Under the pieces are notes generated by a model, which was not told where the DNA came from, searched no databases, and was given only the letters and a program-made list of their open reading frames with translations. Shown here in pieces: positions 1 through 6,757 of a stretch of DNA of 8,484 nt. The stretch covers positions 1-8,484 of the forward strand of contig USHH01000088.1 of assembly GCA_900554345.1 (NCBI GenBank). Reading direction: 5' to 3'. Each line of letters opens with the position of its first letter. The first letter of the stretch is position 1. The translations under genes were made by a program, and so were the position numbers. The DNA is from an uncultured Bacteroidales bacterium. Its GTDB lineage: Bacteria > Bacteroidota > Bacteroidia > Bacteroidales > Muribaculaceae.

Positions 1-2148
1 GAGGCTGCCGTTGTTGGTATACCAGTCGGCGATGTTTGGCTGCCTCCCGGCGAAGCCGATGGTTAGGAAGCCCTTCTCGTTGAAGTTCTCCTTGCCGTCA
101 AACATCGAGTGCATCACCGAGGTCAGCGCGTTGCGCACCTGGCCGTTGCTGAGCCCGGCGGGAAGCTTCTCATACCAGGCCATCAGCGCCAGCGGCTGCA
201 TGGTGGCCATGCGGTAGGGGATGGAGCGGCCGAAGACTGGGAACGTGCCCTCCGGAGAGATGAGGCGCTCGAGCACGATGCTGAACTTCTGCGTGCGCTT
301 CAGCGCACGGTCGTAGTATTTCGGATAGTGGATGCGGGTGTAGCGTCCGGCGTCCTTCATCGCCTGGAGCGTCTCCAGATACATTGGGTGGAAGACGTAG
401 CTGCTGTAGTAGTCGAACGAGAATTCCGGGCCGTCGGCATACCAGCCGTCGCCGGTGTACCACTCCTCGGTCTTGCGGATCGCGGAGTTGACGCGGTATT
501 CGTCACACTCGGCGCCTGCCTTGGCCAGCAGGCTCTCGATGGTGGAGGAGAAGAGGAGCCAGTTGGTGTAGGGCGGGTCTACGCGGCGCAACTGCGTGAA
601 CTCCTCGACATATCTCTTTTTTGTATCGTCGTCGAGGGGCACCCAGAGGGCGTCGTAGGCGCGCAGGAAGCTCTCGGCCACGTATGCCGCGTCGACGAGC
701 GCCTGACCGTGGCCTCGCCAGAGAAGGTAGTCGGGGTTCTCAGGGTCGACGGCGTTGGCGTAGCTCTTGAGCGCCATCTCGCGAAGCTCCTTGCGGAGCT
801 TGCCCTCCTCTGTGTCGTCGTCGGGCAGCGACAGCCAGGGGGCGATGCCGGCCATCAGGCGGCCGAACGTCTCCATATATGTCACTCCCTTGTCGCGGCC
901 GTCCCAGTTGGGGCTCACCTCCACGAGCATGTTCTCCTTCAGCTTTCCCTGCGACATGTTGGAGAGCACCGGGTAGGCGATCTGATAGGCCAGGTCGGTC
1001 CAGTATTTGCGGTCGGCGCTGCTCTCCTTCTCGAGGAAGCGCACGTATTCGCATGCTGCCAGCAGGAATGCGCCGGTGCCGAAGTCGGCCGTCGAGTTGC
1101 GGTCTACCACCTGGCCGGGAATGGCTTTCTCCCCGATAGGCTGCACGTAGCCCACGTCGCCGCTCTTCTGGAGCGCCGTCTTGCTGAGATAGTCCCATCC
1201 CTTCTCGGCAGCCCTGATGTATTTCTCACCCTTCAGGATGCCGTTGTTGATGCCCCACAGCAGGCCGTATGTGAAGAAGGCTGTTCCCGATGTCTCGGGG
1301 CCTGGGGCGTGTTCCGGATCGAGGATGGAGCGTGTCCAGTATCCCTCCGGCTGCTGGCTCTTCACCACAGCGTCGGCGAGCTCCCTGTAGCGCTTCTCGA
1401 AGAGGGGGCGGCTCTTGTAGTCGTTGGGCATGTCGGCGAGCACCTTGGCCAGCCCGGCGAGCACCCAGCCGTCGCCCCGCGCCCAGAAGTCCTTTTTCCC
1501 GTTGACGCTCTTGTGCTTGGGATAGACGTATTTTGCGTCGCGGTAGTAGAGCTGCTCCTCGGGGTCATACATGATGCTGTCGGCATACTCGAAATATTCC
1601 GTCAGCTTGTCGAGATACTGGGGGTTGCCGGTGATGTTGTAGAGCTTGGTCATCACGGGCATCACCATGTAGAGGCCGTCGGCCCACCACCAATAGTCGC
1701 GTTGAGGGGTCGACATCTCGTATTCCATCACCTCTCGGGCCCTATTTATACGCCTGTCGTCGGGAAGGAGGTTGTAGAGGTCGGCGTATGTCTGGAAGCA
1801 TATCTGCCAATCGCCGAAGAGCACGTGCTGAGGTGTCTCGCCGTAGTCGTATTTCCACTCCTTGCGGTCGTTGGAGGTGGCGCCGCTCCAGTTGTTGTGT
1901 TCGGCCCATTTCTCTGAATACTCGAGATAGCGGGGGTCGCCGGTAAGCCGGTATGCCTCCATGTTGCCGGTATGGTAGGCGGCTACATGCCAGAAGGGAG
2001 TTGCCTCCGGGCTGTGGGTGGCCTGCCAGCGTTCGTTGACCTTGCGGATCACGTCGCGCACCTTGGCGCTCTCCGTGTCGCTTTTGGCCGTGGCGGTCGC
2101 CATGGTGGCGGCCATTGCCAGTAAGATTAAGGTTCTGATGATCGTCAT
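1..2148 (-). CDS. GH105 unsaturated glycuronyl hydrolase fused to DUF2264 (3' end missing)
   Basis: A secreted enzyme with 716 codons visible, running off the left edge. Residues 1-21 form a signal peptide (basic start, hydrophobic core, Ala-rich end) with no lipobox Cys, so it is probably periplasmic. Residues about 25-380 fit GH105, an (alpha/alpha)6 barrel that hydrates and removes delta-4,5-unsaturated uronic acid from the non-reducing end of lyase products. Visible landmarks are WWWADGLYM with the presumed catalytic Asp157, ARGDGW (Asp226), PETSGTAFF (Glu285) and DFGTGAF (355-359). From about 385 onward it fits DUF2264: WRGHGQALVDAAY near 477, then DPPYTNW, GDGWYADGPEF and SPEGTFPVFGRS, with YTNNGSL at the edge. 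The visible length is nearly twice that of a single-domain GH105. It starts 18 nt after the GH30 stop, so the two are probably co-transcribed. The family assignment is strong, the polysaccharide is unknown, and DUF2264's function here is unknown. Confidence 0.9.
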   Translation of the reverse strand, partial: MTIIRTLILLAMAATMATATAKSDTESAKVRDVIRKVNERWQATHSPEATPFWHVAAYHTGNMEAYRLTGDPRYLEYSEKWAEHNNWSGATSNDRKEWKYDYGETPQHVLFGDWQICFQTYADLYNLLPDDRRINRAREVMEYEMSTPQRDYWWWADGLYMVMPVMTKLYNITGNPQYLDKLTEYFEYADSIMYDPEEQLYYRDAKYVYPKHKSVNGKKDFWARGDGWVLAGLAKVLADMPNDYKSRPLFEKRYRELADAVVKSQQPEGYWTRSILDPEHAPGPETSGTAFFTYGLLWGINNGILKGEKYIRAAEKGWDYLSKTALQKSGDVGYVQPIGEKAIPGQVVDRNSTADFGTGAFLLAACEYVRFLEKESSADRKYWTDLAYQIAYPVLSNMSQGKLKENMLVEVSPNWDGRDKGVTYMETFGRLMAGIAPWLSLPDDDTEEGKLRKELREMALKSYANAVDPENPDYLLWRGHGQALVDAAYVAESFLRAYDALWVPLDDDTKKRYVEEFTQLRRVDPPYTNWLLFSSTIESLLAKAGAECDEYRVNSAIRKTEEWYTGDGWYADGPEFSFDYYSSYVFHPMYLETLQAMKDAGRYTRIHYPKYYDRALKRTQKFSIVLERLISPEGTFPVFGRSIPYRMATMQPLALMAWYEKLPAGLSNGQVRNALTSVMHSMFDGKENFNEKGFLTIGFAGRQPNIADWYTNNGSL
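2123..2148 (-). repeat. Shared 5' coding block, GH105 copy
   Basis: This is the partner of the block at the GH30 start. The 13 identical bases lie at the same distance from the ATG, and the rare Leu codon TTA is kept in both although these genes otherwise prefer GC-rich codons. Confidence 0.7.
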
Positions 2149-2166
2149 GTAGGTATGTAGGTTATG

Positions 2167-3675
2167 TTAAAGGTTGAATGTGTTGAATGAATGGGGCTCG
2201 AGGGTTGCGTTGAGGTAGCGGCCATTGACCTCCACAGATATCGGGCGGGGGGTGTCGGCTCGGTTGGCGATCACCACCGAATACCTGCCTCCTTTGTCTC
2301 TGGCCACGATGCCGGTGACTCCTTTCTCGTCGCGTCCTGTATAGGCCACGATGCGTGAGCCGTTTTCGAGGGCCTGTGCGAAATGCTTCACGGCGTGGTA
2401 TTCCGGCGTGTAGCGTATGGTGCGGCTCTCCGGGTCGAGCTCCACCAGGGCGTTCTGGTTCCATCCCCAGGGGCTGGTGCCCTTCTTCGGGAGCAGGAAG
2501 TTCCAGTTATACCATTCGTCGCAGCCGTTGCCGAGGTTATCGGCGAGGATGAAGAAGGTGTGTTCGCCGGCCTTCCAGTCCATGTCGCCGTTGCCGCATT
2601 CGCTCTCCGAGCAGATATAGCTCAGCTGCGGGTGTTGGCGGCGTATCTCCGGCATGATCTCCCGCCCCTCCCACTGGAAGCCGATGCCGCCGATGGCGTC
2701 GGTCAGCTTGCTGTCGGAGAGTATTTTCTCCACGTAGTCCTGGCGGTTGGTGTTGAAGGTGCCGAGATAGAGATTCACTTCCGGATGGCGTTTCGCAAGC
2801 GTCGGGGCGAGGTAGTCGCGGTTGAACCTCACGGTGCCCTCGGCTGTCCAGGCGCATCCCGGATACGGGGTGTAGCTGTAGGCTTCGTTCTGATACATCA
2901 CCATGTCGATGGGCACTCCCTGTTCCCTGTAGGCGTCGATAAACTTGCAGAAGTAGTCGGCGTAGGCCTGGAGATAGCGTGGATCCTGTATGAAATAGTC
3001 CTGCGTGGCGAGACGGCGGGGAAACTTGCCGTCACGCTCTCCGAGGAGCTTCATCTCGTCTTCGTCGATCTCGTCGGCCGAGCCGAAGAGCAGGTAGTCC
3101 ACGCGTGGGTCGGCTTCGTTGTAGCGGCTGCTCACCACCGGATAGTCGTGGTTGATCTTCATCCACGACGGGGGCGACCACGGCGAGGTCCAGAACGTGA
3201 GGCCGGGATTGTATTTCTGGGCGGCGCGTATCAGCGGGATGATGGAGCGCTTGTCGCGCTCTATGTTGAAGTGGCGGAGCTCGAGGTCGCCGGCCACATC
3301 GTCGCAGCTATACCAGGAGCGGCCGTAGTCGTTGCAGTTCATGGAGATGCGTCCGCGGCTCAGGCGCAGGTCGCCGTCGGGGGCGAACATCCTGCGCATC
3401 AGCTCGTCCTGGTCGTCGCGCGAGAGGGCGAGGAAGGCGTCCCAGTCAAGCTCGTTGAAGGTGGTGCCGAGATGCTTGAATGCGGTGCCTTGGTCGCTGT
3501 CGGCGGCTTTCATCACCACCGGCGCGTCGGGCTTCGCCGCGAGCCTGATTTTCTTCGGCGCCCATGTCTCGGTCTCGGTGGTCTGGTGCCACTGCGGTCG
3601 TGGCGCTCCGTAGGAGGTGGCTGTCGTCAGCAGCGAGGCCGCAGCCGTAAAGATTAAGGTTCCTATGATTCTCAT
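2167..3675 (-). CDS. GH30 family secreted glycoside hydrolase
   Basis: A 502-residue protein with a signal peptide (residues 1 to about 23, ending near SYGA) and no lipobox Cys, so periplasmic or secreted. It fits GH30, a retaining (beta/alpha)8 barrel with a C-terminal beta-domain. Visible motifs are FNELDWDAF (73-81), NCNDYGRSWYSCDD (113-126), FWTSPWSPPSWMK (161-173), YQNEAYS with presumed acid/base Glu264, and ICSESECG with presumed nucleophile Glu357. Glu359, two residues on, makes the nucleophile call slightly ambiguous. The C-terminal strand-rich part (about 430-502) ends in SFNTFNL. Many GH30 enzymes have QNEP where this one has QNEA. An acidic segment (about 177-232) separates WMK from the next barrel helix. 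GH30 members act on beta-glucosyl, beta-1,6-glucan, beta-1,6-galactan, xylan and fucosyl substrates, and subfamily cannot be read by eye. The GH105 partner argues for a uronic-acid-containing plant or host glycan. The ATG at 3675 gives the only sensible signal peptide. Confidence 0.9.
   Translation of the reverse strand: MRIIGTLIFTAAASLLTTATSYGAPRPQWHQTTETETWAPKKIRLAAKPDAPVVMKAADSDQGTAFKHLGTTFNELDWDAFLALSRDDQDELMRRMFAPDGDLRLSRGRISMNCNDYGRSWYSCDDVAGDLELRHFNIERDKRSIIPLIRAAQKYNPGLTFWTSPWSPPSWMKINHDYPVVSSRYNEADPRVDYLLFGSADEIDEDEMKLLGERDGKFPRRLATQDYFIQDPRYLQAYADYFCKFIDAYREQGVPIDMVMYQNEAYSYTPYPGCAWTAEGTVRFNRDYLAPTLAKRHPEVNLYLGTFNTNRQDYVEKILSDSKLTDAIGGIGFQWEGREIMPEIRRQHPQLSYICSESECGNGDMDWKAGEHTFFILADNLGNGCDEWYNWNFLLPKKGTSPWGWNQNALVELDPESRTIRYTPEYHAVKHFAQALENGSRIVAYTGRDEKGVTGIVARDKGGRYSVVIANRADTPRPISVEVNGRYLNATLEPHSFNTFNL
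3650..3675 (-). repeat. Shared 5' coding block, GH30 copy
   Basis: Bases +14 to +26 of the GH30 gene (3662-3650) read GAACCTTAATCTT, identical to +14 to +26 of the GH105 gene (2135-2123). Similarity extends upstream: both genes have ACCTAC just before the ATG, and both open with ATGA then ATCAT. The block encodes Thr-Leu-Ile in each signal peptide. Confidence 0.7.
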
Positions 3676-3721
3676 GTGTAGGTCGGTATATGGAGTGGAG
3701 GTGAATTGTGGAATAATTTCC

Positions 3722-5428
3722 TTAAAACAGGCTTATCCCTTTATCTGTCAGACGATATTTCTGTTTTGCGCTCGTTGGCTTATCCGGTTCTGTCTTCTCT
3801 ACATAGCCTAAATTGGTTAAAGGCGTTAATATTTTGCGTTTCAGTTCATAAGTCTCCCCGAATTCTATAGCGGTATTTAGAACTTTTGCACCCATCTCAT
3901 TATTCTTCAGCAGACATATTAAATCAATTGTAGCTTGAGAAAGACGTGGTACATCAGGGTGTGACCTCGACTTATCCCAGACTTGAACAAACATTTGTTC
4001 AAGTATCTGTTCAAGTTCAGTTTTATTGTCGATAATACTCTGATTAATAAATTCTTGGACTTGGACAGATGACTGTCCAAGTATTTGTGAAAGTCGTGAA
4101 TATGCCGGTGGAACCGCTAATTGTTCTTCTGGTGGCATATTGCCGAACAATGGATGGCATGGAATAGTCATCAGGAAGTATGTCCTGTCGTCATCGGTCT
4201 CTATCGATGCTCTTTCCGAGCCGTTGTCTTTAAGAGACTTTTGAATGGTGGGAATTCCTGTCGCTCTCCCCTCTGTCAGGTTCAGCTCTTTTAGAAAATC
4301 GCCCAACCTGCGATTACGGTATCGGCGAGCCTTCAGTTTTTTTGCGGACTTTATAGCTTCCGCGGTTATCGACCTGTCTGGTCCTGAATAACTCAATATG
4401 TCGATGTGGGTTGGCTCTACGGTGATCTCTACAGGCTCGCGTTCCTGATAGTCGCGATGATACAGGGCATTGACTACAGATTCTTCCAATGCCTGGTATG
4501 GATAATTATATGCTTGATCTGACTTTTCATTATCAGAAGGCTTTGATATCCGTTTTTTTATTACGTTTGTCCGTAAATAGGATAAGGCATCTTTTATCAT
4601 TCCGGGGACTGGTCCGGTAATTCTTGGCACCTCGATCATCACATCTGGATTATCAATGCTTCCTTCGGGAAATATGACAATATCCACCTGTGTTACGGGG
4701 AAGAACTTCTCCGGATGCTCGGAAAACATCATCGCCGCGACATTCTTTATACGACGATTCTCTGTCGCACCTGTCAGTAAATCCATTTCATCGAGAATTT
4801 CCATTAACGGGCGTCCGGTAAAAGTCTCTGCCAATTTACTTTTGACAGATTTTAGATGTTCATAAACCAGGACTCCCGAGATATCCTCCACCTTGATCGC
4901 ATCATTGCCTCGTTCATCAAAGGGAGTGCGATCGGCTAAGTCGCGCACTTCATCCAATGTCTCGCCTTTTGCCTCTATGGTTGATGCTTTGCTCCGGATA
5001 TAATATTTAAGGGGAGACTTGCTTTTGGCGACAACGCTTTCGGGCACACAATAAGGTCTGTTTGGACCGGTCGGGACCCATATCGCAAGTATGGTCTGAC
5101 CATCCACCTCTTCTTTAGATACTCTGGTATTGTAATCAATTGACCTGAGATTGGCAGTCGTGATTTTTTTATCATATCCCACCATATCCTGCATGATACC
5201 GTCTATGTCCTCGATCGGTAATCCTTTGACCGGACGCTTGGCAAGACCATTTTCATCCTGCTCTACACCGACGAGGATATATCCACCCCCGGCATTATCC
5301 AGGTCAGTGGCAAAGGCGCAGATCGTATGATAGATCTTATCGGGATTCCAGCCTCGCTTGAACTCTATGCGGTTGGACTCAATCTTTTGCTTGTTAAGCA
5401 GATCTTCTATATTGATCGGTAATGCCAT
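3722..5428 (-). CDS. AlbA_2 (Schlafen-like) putative nucleic-acid-binding protein with RecG-C/GHKL-like domain
   Basis: A cytoplasmic protein of 568 residues with no signal peptide. Residues about 15-150 match the AlbA_2 (formerly AAA_4) domain shared with Schlafens: ESNRIEFKRGW (17-27) followed by GGGYILVGVEQD (47-58). Glu17, Glu22 and Asp58 are spaced like the E-E-D triad of Schlafen endoribonucleases. Residues about 300-425 match the degenerate GHKL-type ATPase domain found at the C-terminus of RecG-like proteins (HATPase_c_4), with ALEESVVNALYHRDY (313-327, N-box-like Glu/Asn) and TEGRATGIPTI (385-395). A linker with two related 14-residue segments (446-459 and 472-485) leads to a probable winged helix (493-568). 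Such proteins are common in Bacteroidota as presumed regulators, and some relatives have antiviral roles; the function here is unproven. The gene is AT-rich among GC-rich neighbours, which suggests horizontal acquisition. It starts 21 nt after the DUF418 stop. Confidence 0.85.
   Translation of the reverse strand: MALPINIEDLLNKQKIESNRIEFKRGWNPDKIYHTICAFATDLDNAGGGYILVGVEQDENGLAKRPVKGLPIEDIDGIMQDMVGYDKKITTANLRSIDYNTRVSKEEVDGQTILAIWVPTGPNRPYCVPESVVAKSKSPLKYYIRSKASTIEAKGETLDEVRDLADRTPFDERGNDAIKVEDISGVLVYEHLKSVKSKLAETFTGRPLMEILDEMDLLTGATENRRIKNVAAMMFSEHPEKFFPVTQVDIVIFPEGSIDNPDVMIEVPRITGPVPGMIKDALSYLRTNVIKKRISKPSDNEKSDQAYNYPYQALEESVVNALYHRDYQEREPVEITVEPTHIDILSYSGPDRSITAEAIKSAKKLKARRYRNRRLGDFLKELNLTEGRATGIPTIQKSLKDNGSERASIETDDDRTYFLMTIPCHPLFGNMPPEEQLAVPPAYSRLSQILGQSSVQVQEFINQSIIDNKTELEQILEQMFVQVWDKSRSHPDVPRLSQATIDLICLLKNNEMGAKVLNTAIEFGETYELKRKILTPLTNLGYVEKTEPDKPTSAKQKYRLTDKGISLF
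3981..4004. repeat. Perfect inverted repeat B inside the AlbA_2 gene
   Basis: ACTTGAACAAA (3981-3991) and TTTGTTCAAGT (3994-4004) are exact reverse complements separated by 2 nt. A further half-site, CTGTTCAAGT, follows at 4007-4016. Compared with repeat A, two base pairs change from G-C to A-T with both arms altered together. Confidence 0.85.
4059..4082. repeat. Perfect inverted repeat A inside the AlbA_2 gene
   Basis: ACTTGGACAG (4059-4068) and CTGTCCAAGT (4073-4082) are exact reverse complements separated by 4 nt. The repeat encodes part of residues 449-457. It is related to inverted repeat B, 78 bp away centre to centre. Confidence 0.85.
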
Positions 5429-5449
5429 ATTCAGGAGATTTTATGGCTG

Positions 5450-6619
5450 TCACTGCCAGATCCAGGTGGCTTTCTTCCAGATGTATTCGAGCGGGCCGTG
5501 GTTGTGGCGTCCTACCCAGAAGCGGCAGAAGAGATACTGCACGGCGAAGATGGCCACGCCCACGAAGACGCTGGCCGTGATGCCGAGCCGGGCGTAAAGC
5601 CCCCAGTGGTAGAAGATGGCGGAGCCGATGATGCCCTGCGTCACGTAGTTGGTCATGCTCAGCTTGCCGTAGGGAATCAGGGCGCTGAGCAGGCGTGCCG
5701 CCCGGCGCGAGCAGTAGAAGCCGAATACCACGGCGCTTACGAGCACGGCGGCGAAGGCGAGGTTGCGCAGCGAGGAGACGAGGATATCGAGGGGCGTCAG
5801 CATGTTGGGGTTAGTGATGAAGTCGGGCAGCATGTTGCTCAGTCCGTACAGCGGGAAGAAGCAGGCGAGGGCTGTGGCGAGCACGTAGCCCCATTTATGG
5901 AAGTGGCCGCGCAGCAGCCAGCCGTGGCGCCCCATCAGCATGCCGAGCATGAAGATGCCGGCGGTCTGAAACACGCGGCCGTGTTCCCAGGCCCAGGCCA
6001 GTGATGCGAGCTGCCCCTCCCATATATTGACTTTCAGCATCTCGAGGAATGTGCCGCCGCTCTGGGCGGCGAACGCCGCCTGCCACATCGGCCCGGAGTT
6101 GATGCGCATGATTTCGTAAGAGGGGTCGCATAGTCCCCGGATGATCTGGTAGATGGCCACCGGCTGGAGCAGGCAGACGGCGGCAAGCGCTATCGTGGCT
6201 TTGGCCGGAAGCCGGCACGTGGCCACGAGCACGAAGCCCACAAGCGAGTAGAGCACGAGGATCTCTCCCGTGAAGAAGCAGGCGTTGATGTTGCCGATGA
6301 CGAAGAGTATCAGCAGGCGCCAGCAGAACCGCGCCCTGAAGTCCTTGCCCCTCATTCGCTGGTTGTCGTGCTGGATGAAGAAGCTGAAGCCGAAGAGGAG
6401 CGCGAAGATGGCGTAGGCCTTGCCGCCGAAGAGGAAGAAGAGGCCGTCCCAGATGGCCTTGTCGGTGAAGTTGAGCCATGCCCCCTGTCCGTCGGCGGGC
6501 GGAAAGGAGTAGAAATTGAAATGCTCGATGGAGTGCAGGAGGATGATGGCGAGCACTGCAAAGCCTCGAAGGGCGTCGGCCACATCGATGCGCGGGTGTT
6601 TCTTGATGCTGTCGGTCAT
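5450..6619 (-). CDS. DUF418 (YeiB-like) multi-pass inner-membrane protein
   Basis: A 389-residue hydrophobic protein. The N-terminus has RIDVADALRGFAVLAIILLH (residues 10-29), the hallmark opening of YeiB/DUF418 proteins. Roughly nine to ten hydrophobic segments follow, including LFFLFGGKAYAIFALLFGF and LLILFVIGNINACFF. The C-terminal DUF418 signature is present: YGKLSMTNYVTQGIIGS (317-333) and GPLEYIWKKAT (375-385). The family is widespread, sits in the inner membrane, resembles acyltransferase-3 membrane folds, and has no firm biochemical role; transport or acylation of an envelope substrate is only a guess. An in-frame ATG at 6652 would add 11 residues, but it lies upstream of a consensus promoter -7 box (6640-6647), so 6619 is chosen. 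It is the first gene of the leftward cluster. Confidence 0.88.
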   Translation of the reverse strand: MTDSIKKHPRIDVADALRGFAVLAIILLHSIEHFNFYSFPPADGQGAWLNFTDKAIWDGLFFLFGGKAYAIFALLFGFSFFIQHDNQRMRGKDFRARFCWRLLILFVIGNINACFFTGEILVLYSLVGFVLVATCRLPAKATIALAAVCLLQPVAIYQIIRGLCDPSYEIMRINSGPMWQAAFAAQSGGTFLEMLKVNIWEGQLASLAWAWEHGRVFQTAGIFMLGMLMGRHGWLLRGHFHKWGYVLATALACFFPLYGLSNMLPDFITNPNMLTPLDILVSSLRNLAFAAVLVSAVVFGFYCSRRAARLLSALIPYGKLSMTNYVTQGIIGSAIFYHWGLYARLGITASVFVGVAIFAVQYLFCRFWVGRHNHGPLEYIWKKATWIWQ

Positions 6620-6639
6620 GTCGTGGGTATTATCTCTTA

Positions 6640-6670
6640 CAAAATTACACATAATATCCCATCCTGCAAA
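6640..6670 (-). promoter_or_regulatory. Bacteroides-type promoter for DUF418 gene
   Basis: Read on the minus strand, TTTG (6670-6667) is followed by exactly 19 nt and then TAATTTTG (6647-6640). This matches the Bacteroidota primary sigma consensus of a TTTG -33 box, a 19-21 nt spacer and a TAnnTTTG -7 box. Transcription would begin a few bases further on, near 6635, leaving a very short leader of about 16 nt before the ATG at 6619. It probably drives the DUF418 gene and possibly the three closely spaced genes after it. Confidence 0.7.
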
Positions 6671-6757
6671 ATTTTCAGCGCCATGTAGGGGTTTTCTTCT
6701 CCCGCCGTGTCTTAAGGGTGGTTAAAGTTTAATCACACTCTATAAAAATCATTAAAA
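6671..6757 (+). promoter_or_regulatory. Presumed promoter region of the lipoprotein gene
   Basis: This is the plus-strand upstream part of the divergent spacer. It turns AT-rich just before the start codon, with TATAAAAAT at 6741-6749 and ATTAAAAATG at the start. A short palindrome, TTAAA-G-TTTAA, lies at 6722-6732. No sequence matching TAnnTTTG was found on this strand, so the exact promoter is not identified. Confidence 0.35.

Larger units (their letters stand above)
3974..4093 (-). repeat. Two diverged 42-nt (14-residue) coding repeats in the AlbA_2 linker
   Basis: Copy A (4093-4052, residues 446-459, LSQILGQSSVQVQE) and copy B (4015-3974, residues 472-485, LEQILEQMFVQVWD) share 8 of 14 residues and 28 of 42 bases by direct alignment. 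They are separated by 36 nt. Within them a 12-nt unit (CTTGAACARATA, encoding Leu-Glu-Gln-Ile) appears in tandem, so replication slippage may have built the linker. Confidence 0.75.

Noticed and set aside
109..1917. A 602-codon open frame on the plus strand
   Set aside because: It is the antisense of the GH105-DUF2264 gene, whose family motifs are unmistakable. Long antisense frames arise from GC-rich codon use, and its translation (Val/Leu/His-rich, low complexity) shows no recognisable domain.
2383..3657. A 424-codon open frame on the plus strand
   Set aside because: It is the antisense of the GH30 gene, with the same compositional cause and no domain features.
3974..4093. A CRISPR-like array
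   Set aside because: There are only two diverged palindromic copies in frame within a gene, with no identical repeats and no spacers of regular length beyond one interval.
3676..5449. An insertion sequence or integron cassette carrying the AlbA_2 gene
   Set aside because: No transposase, terminal inverted repeats, target-site duplication or attC-like structure was found at the borders.
5498..6004. A 168-codon open frame on the plus strand
   Set aside because: It lies opposite the DUF418 gene; the membrane protein on the minus strand carries clear family signatures.
6620..6652. An 11-residue N-terminal extension of the DUF418 protein
   Set aside because: It lies across the predicted -7 promoter box, and the DUF418 signature starts at the usual distance from the later ATG.
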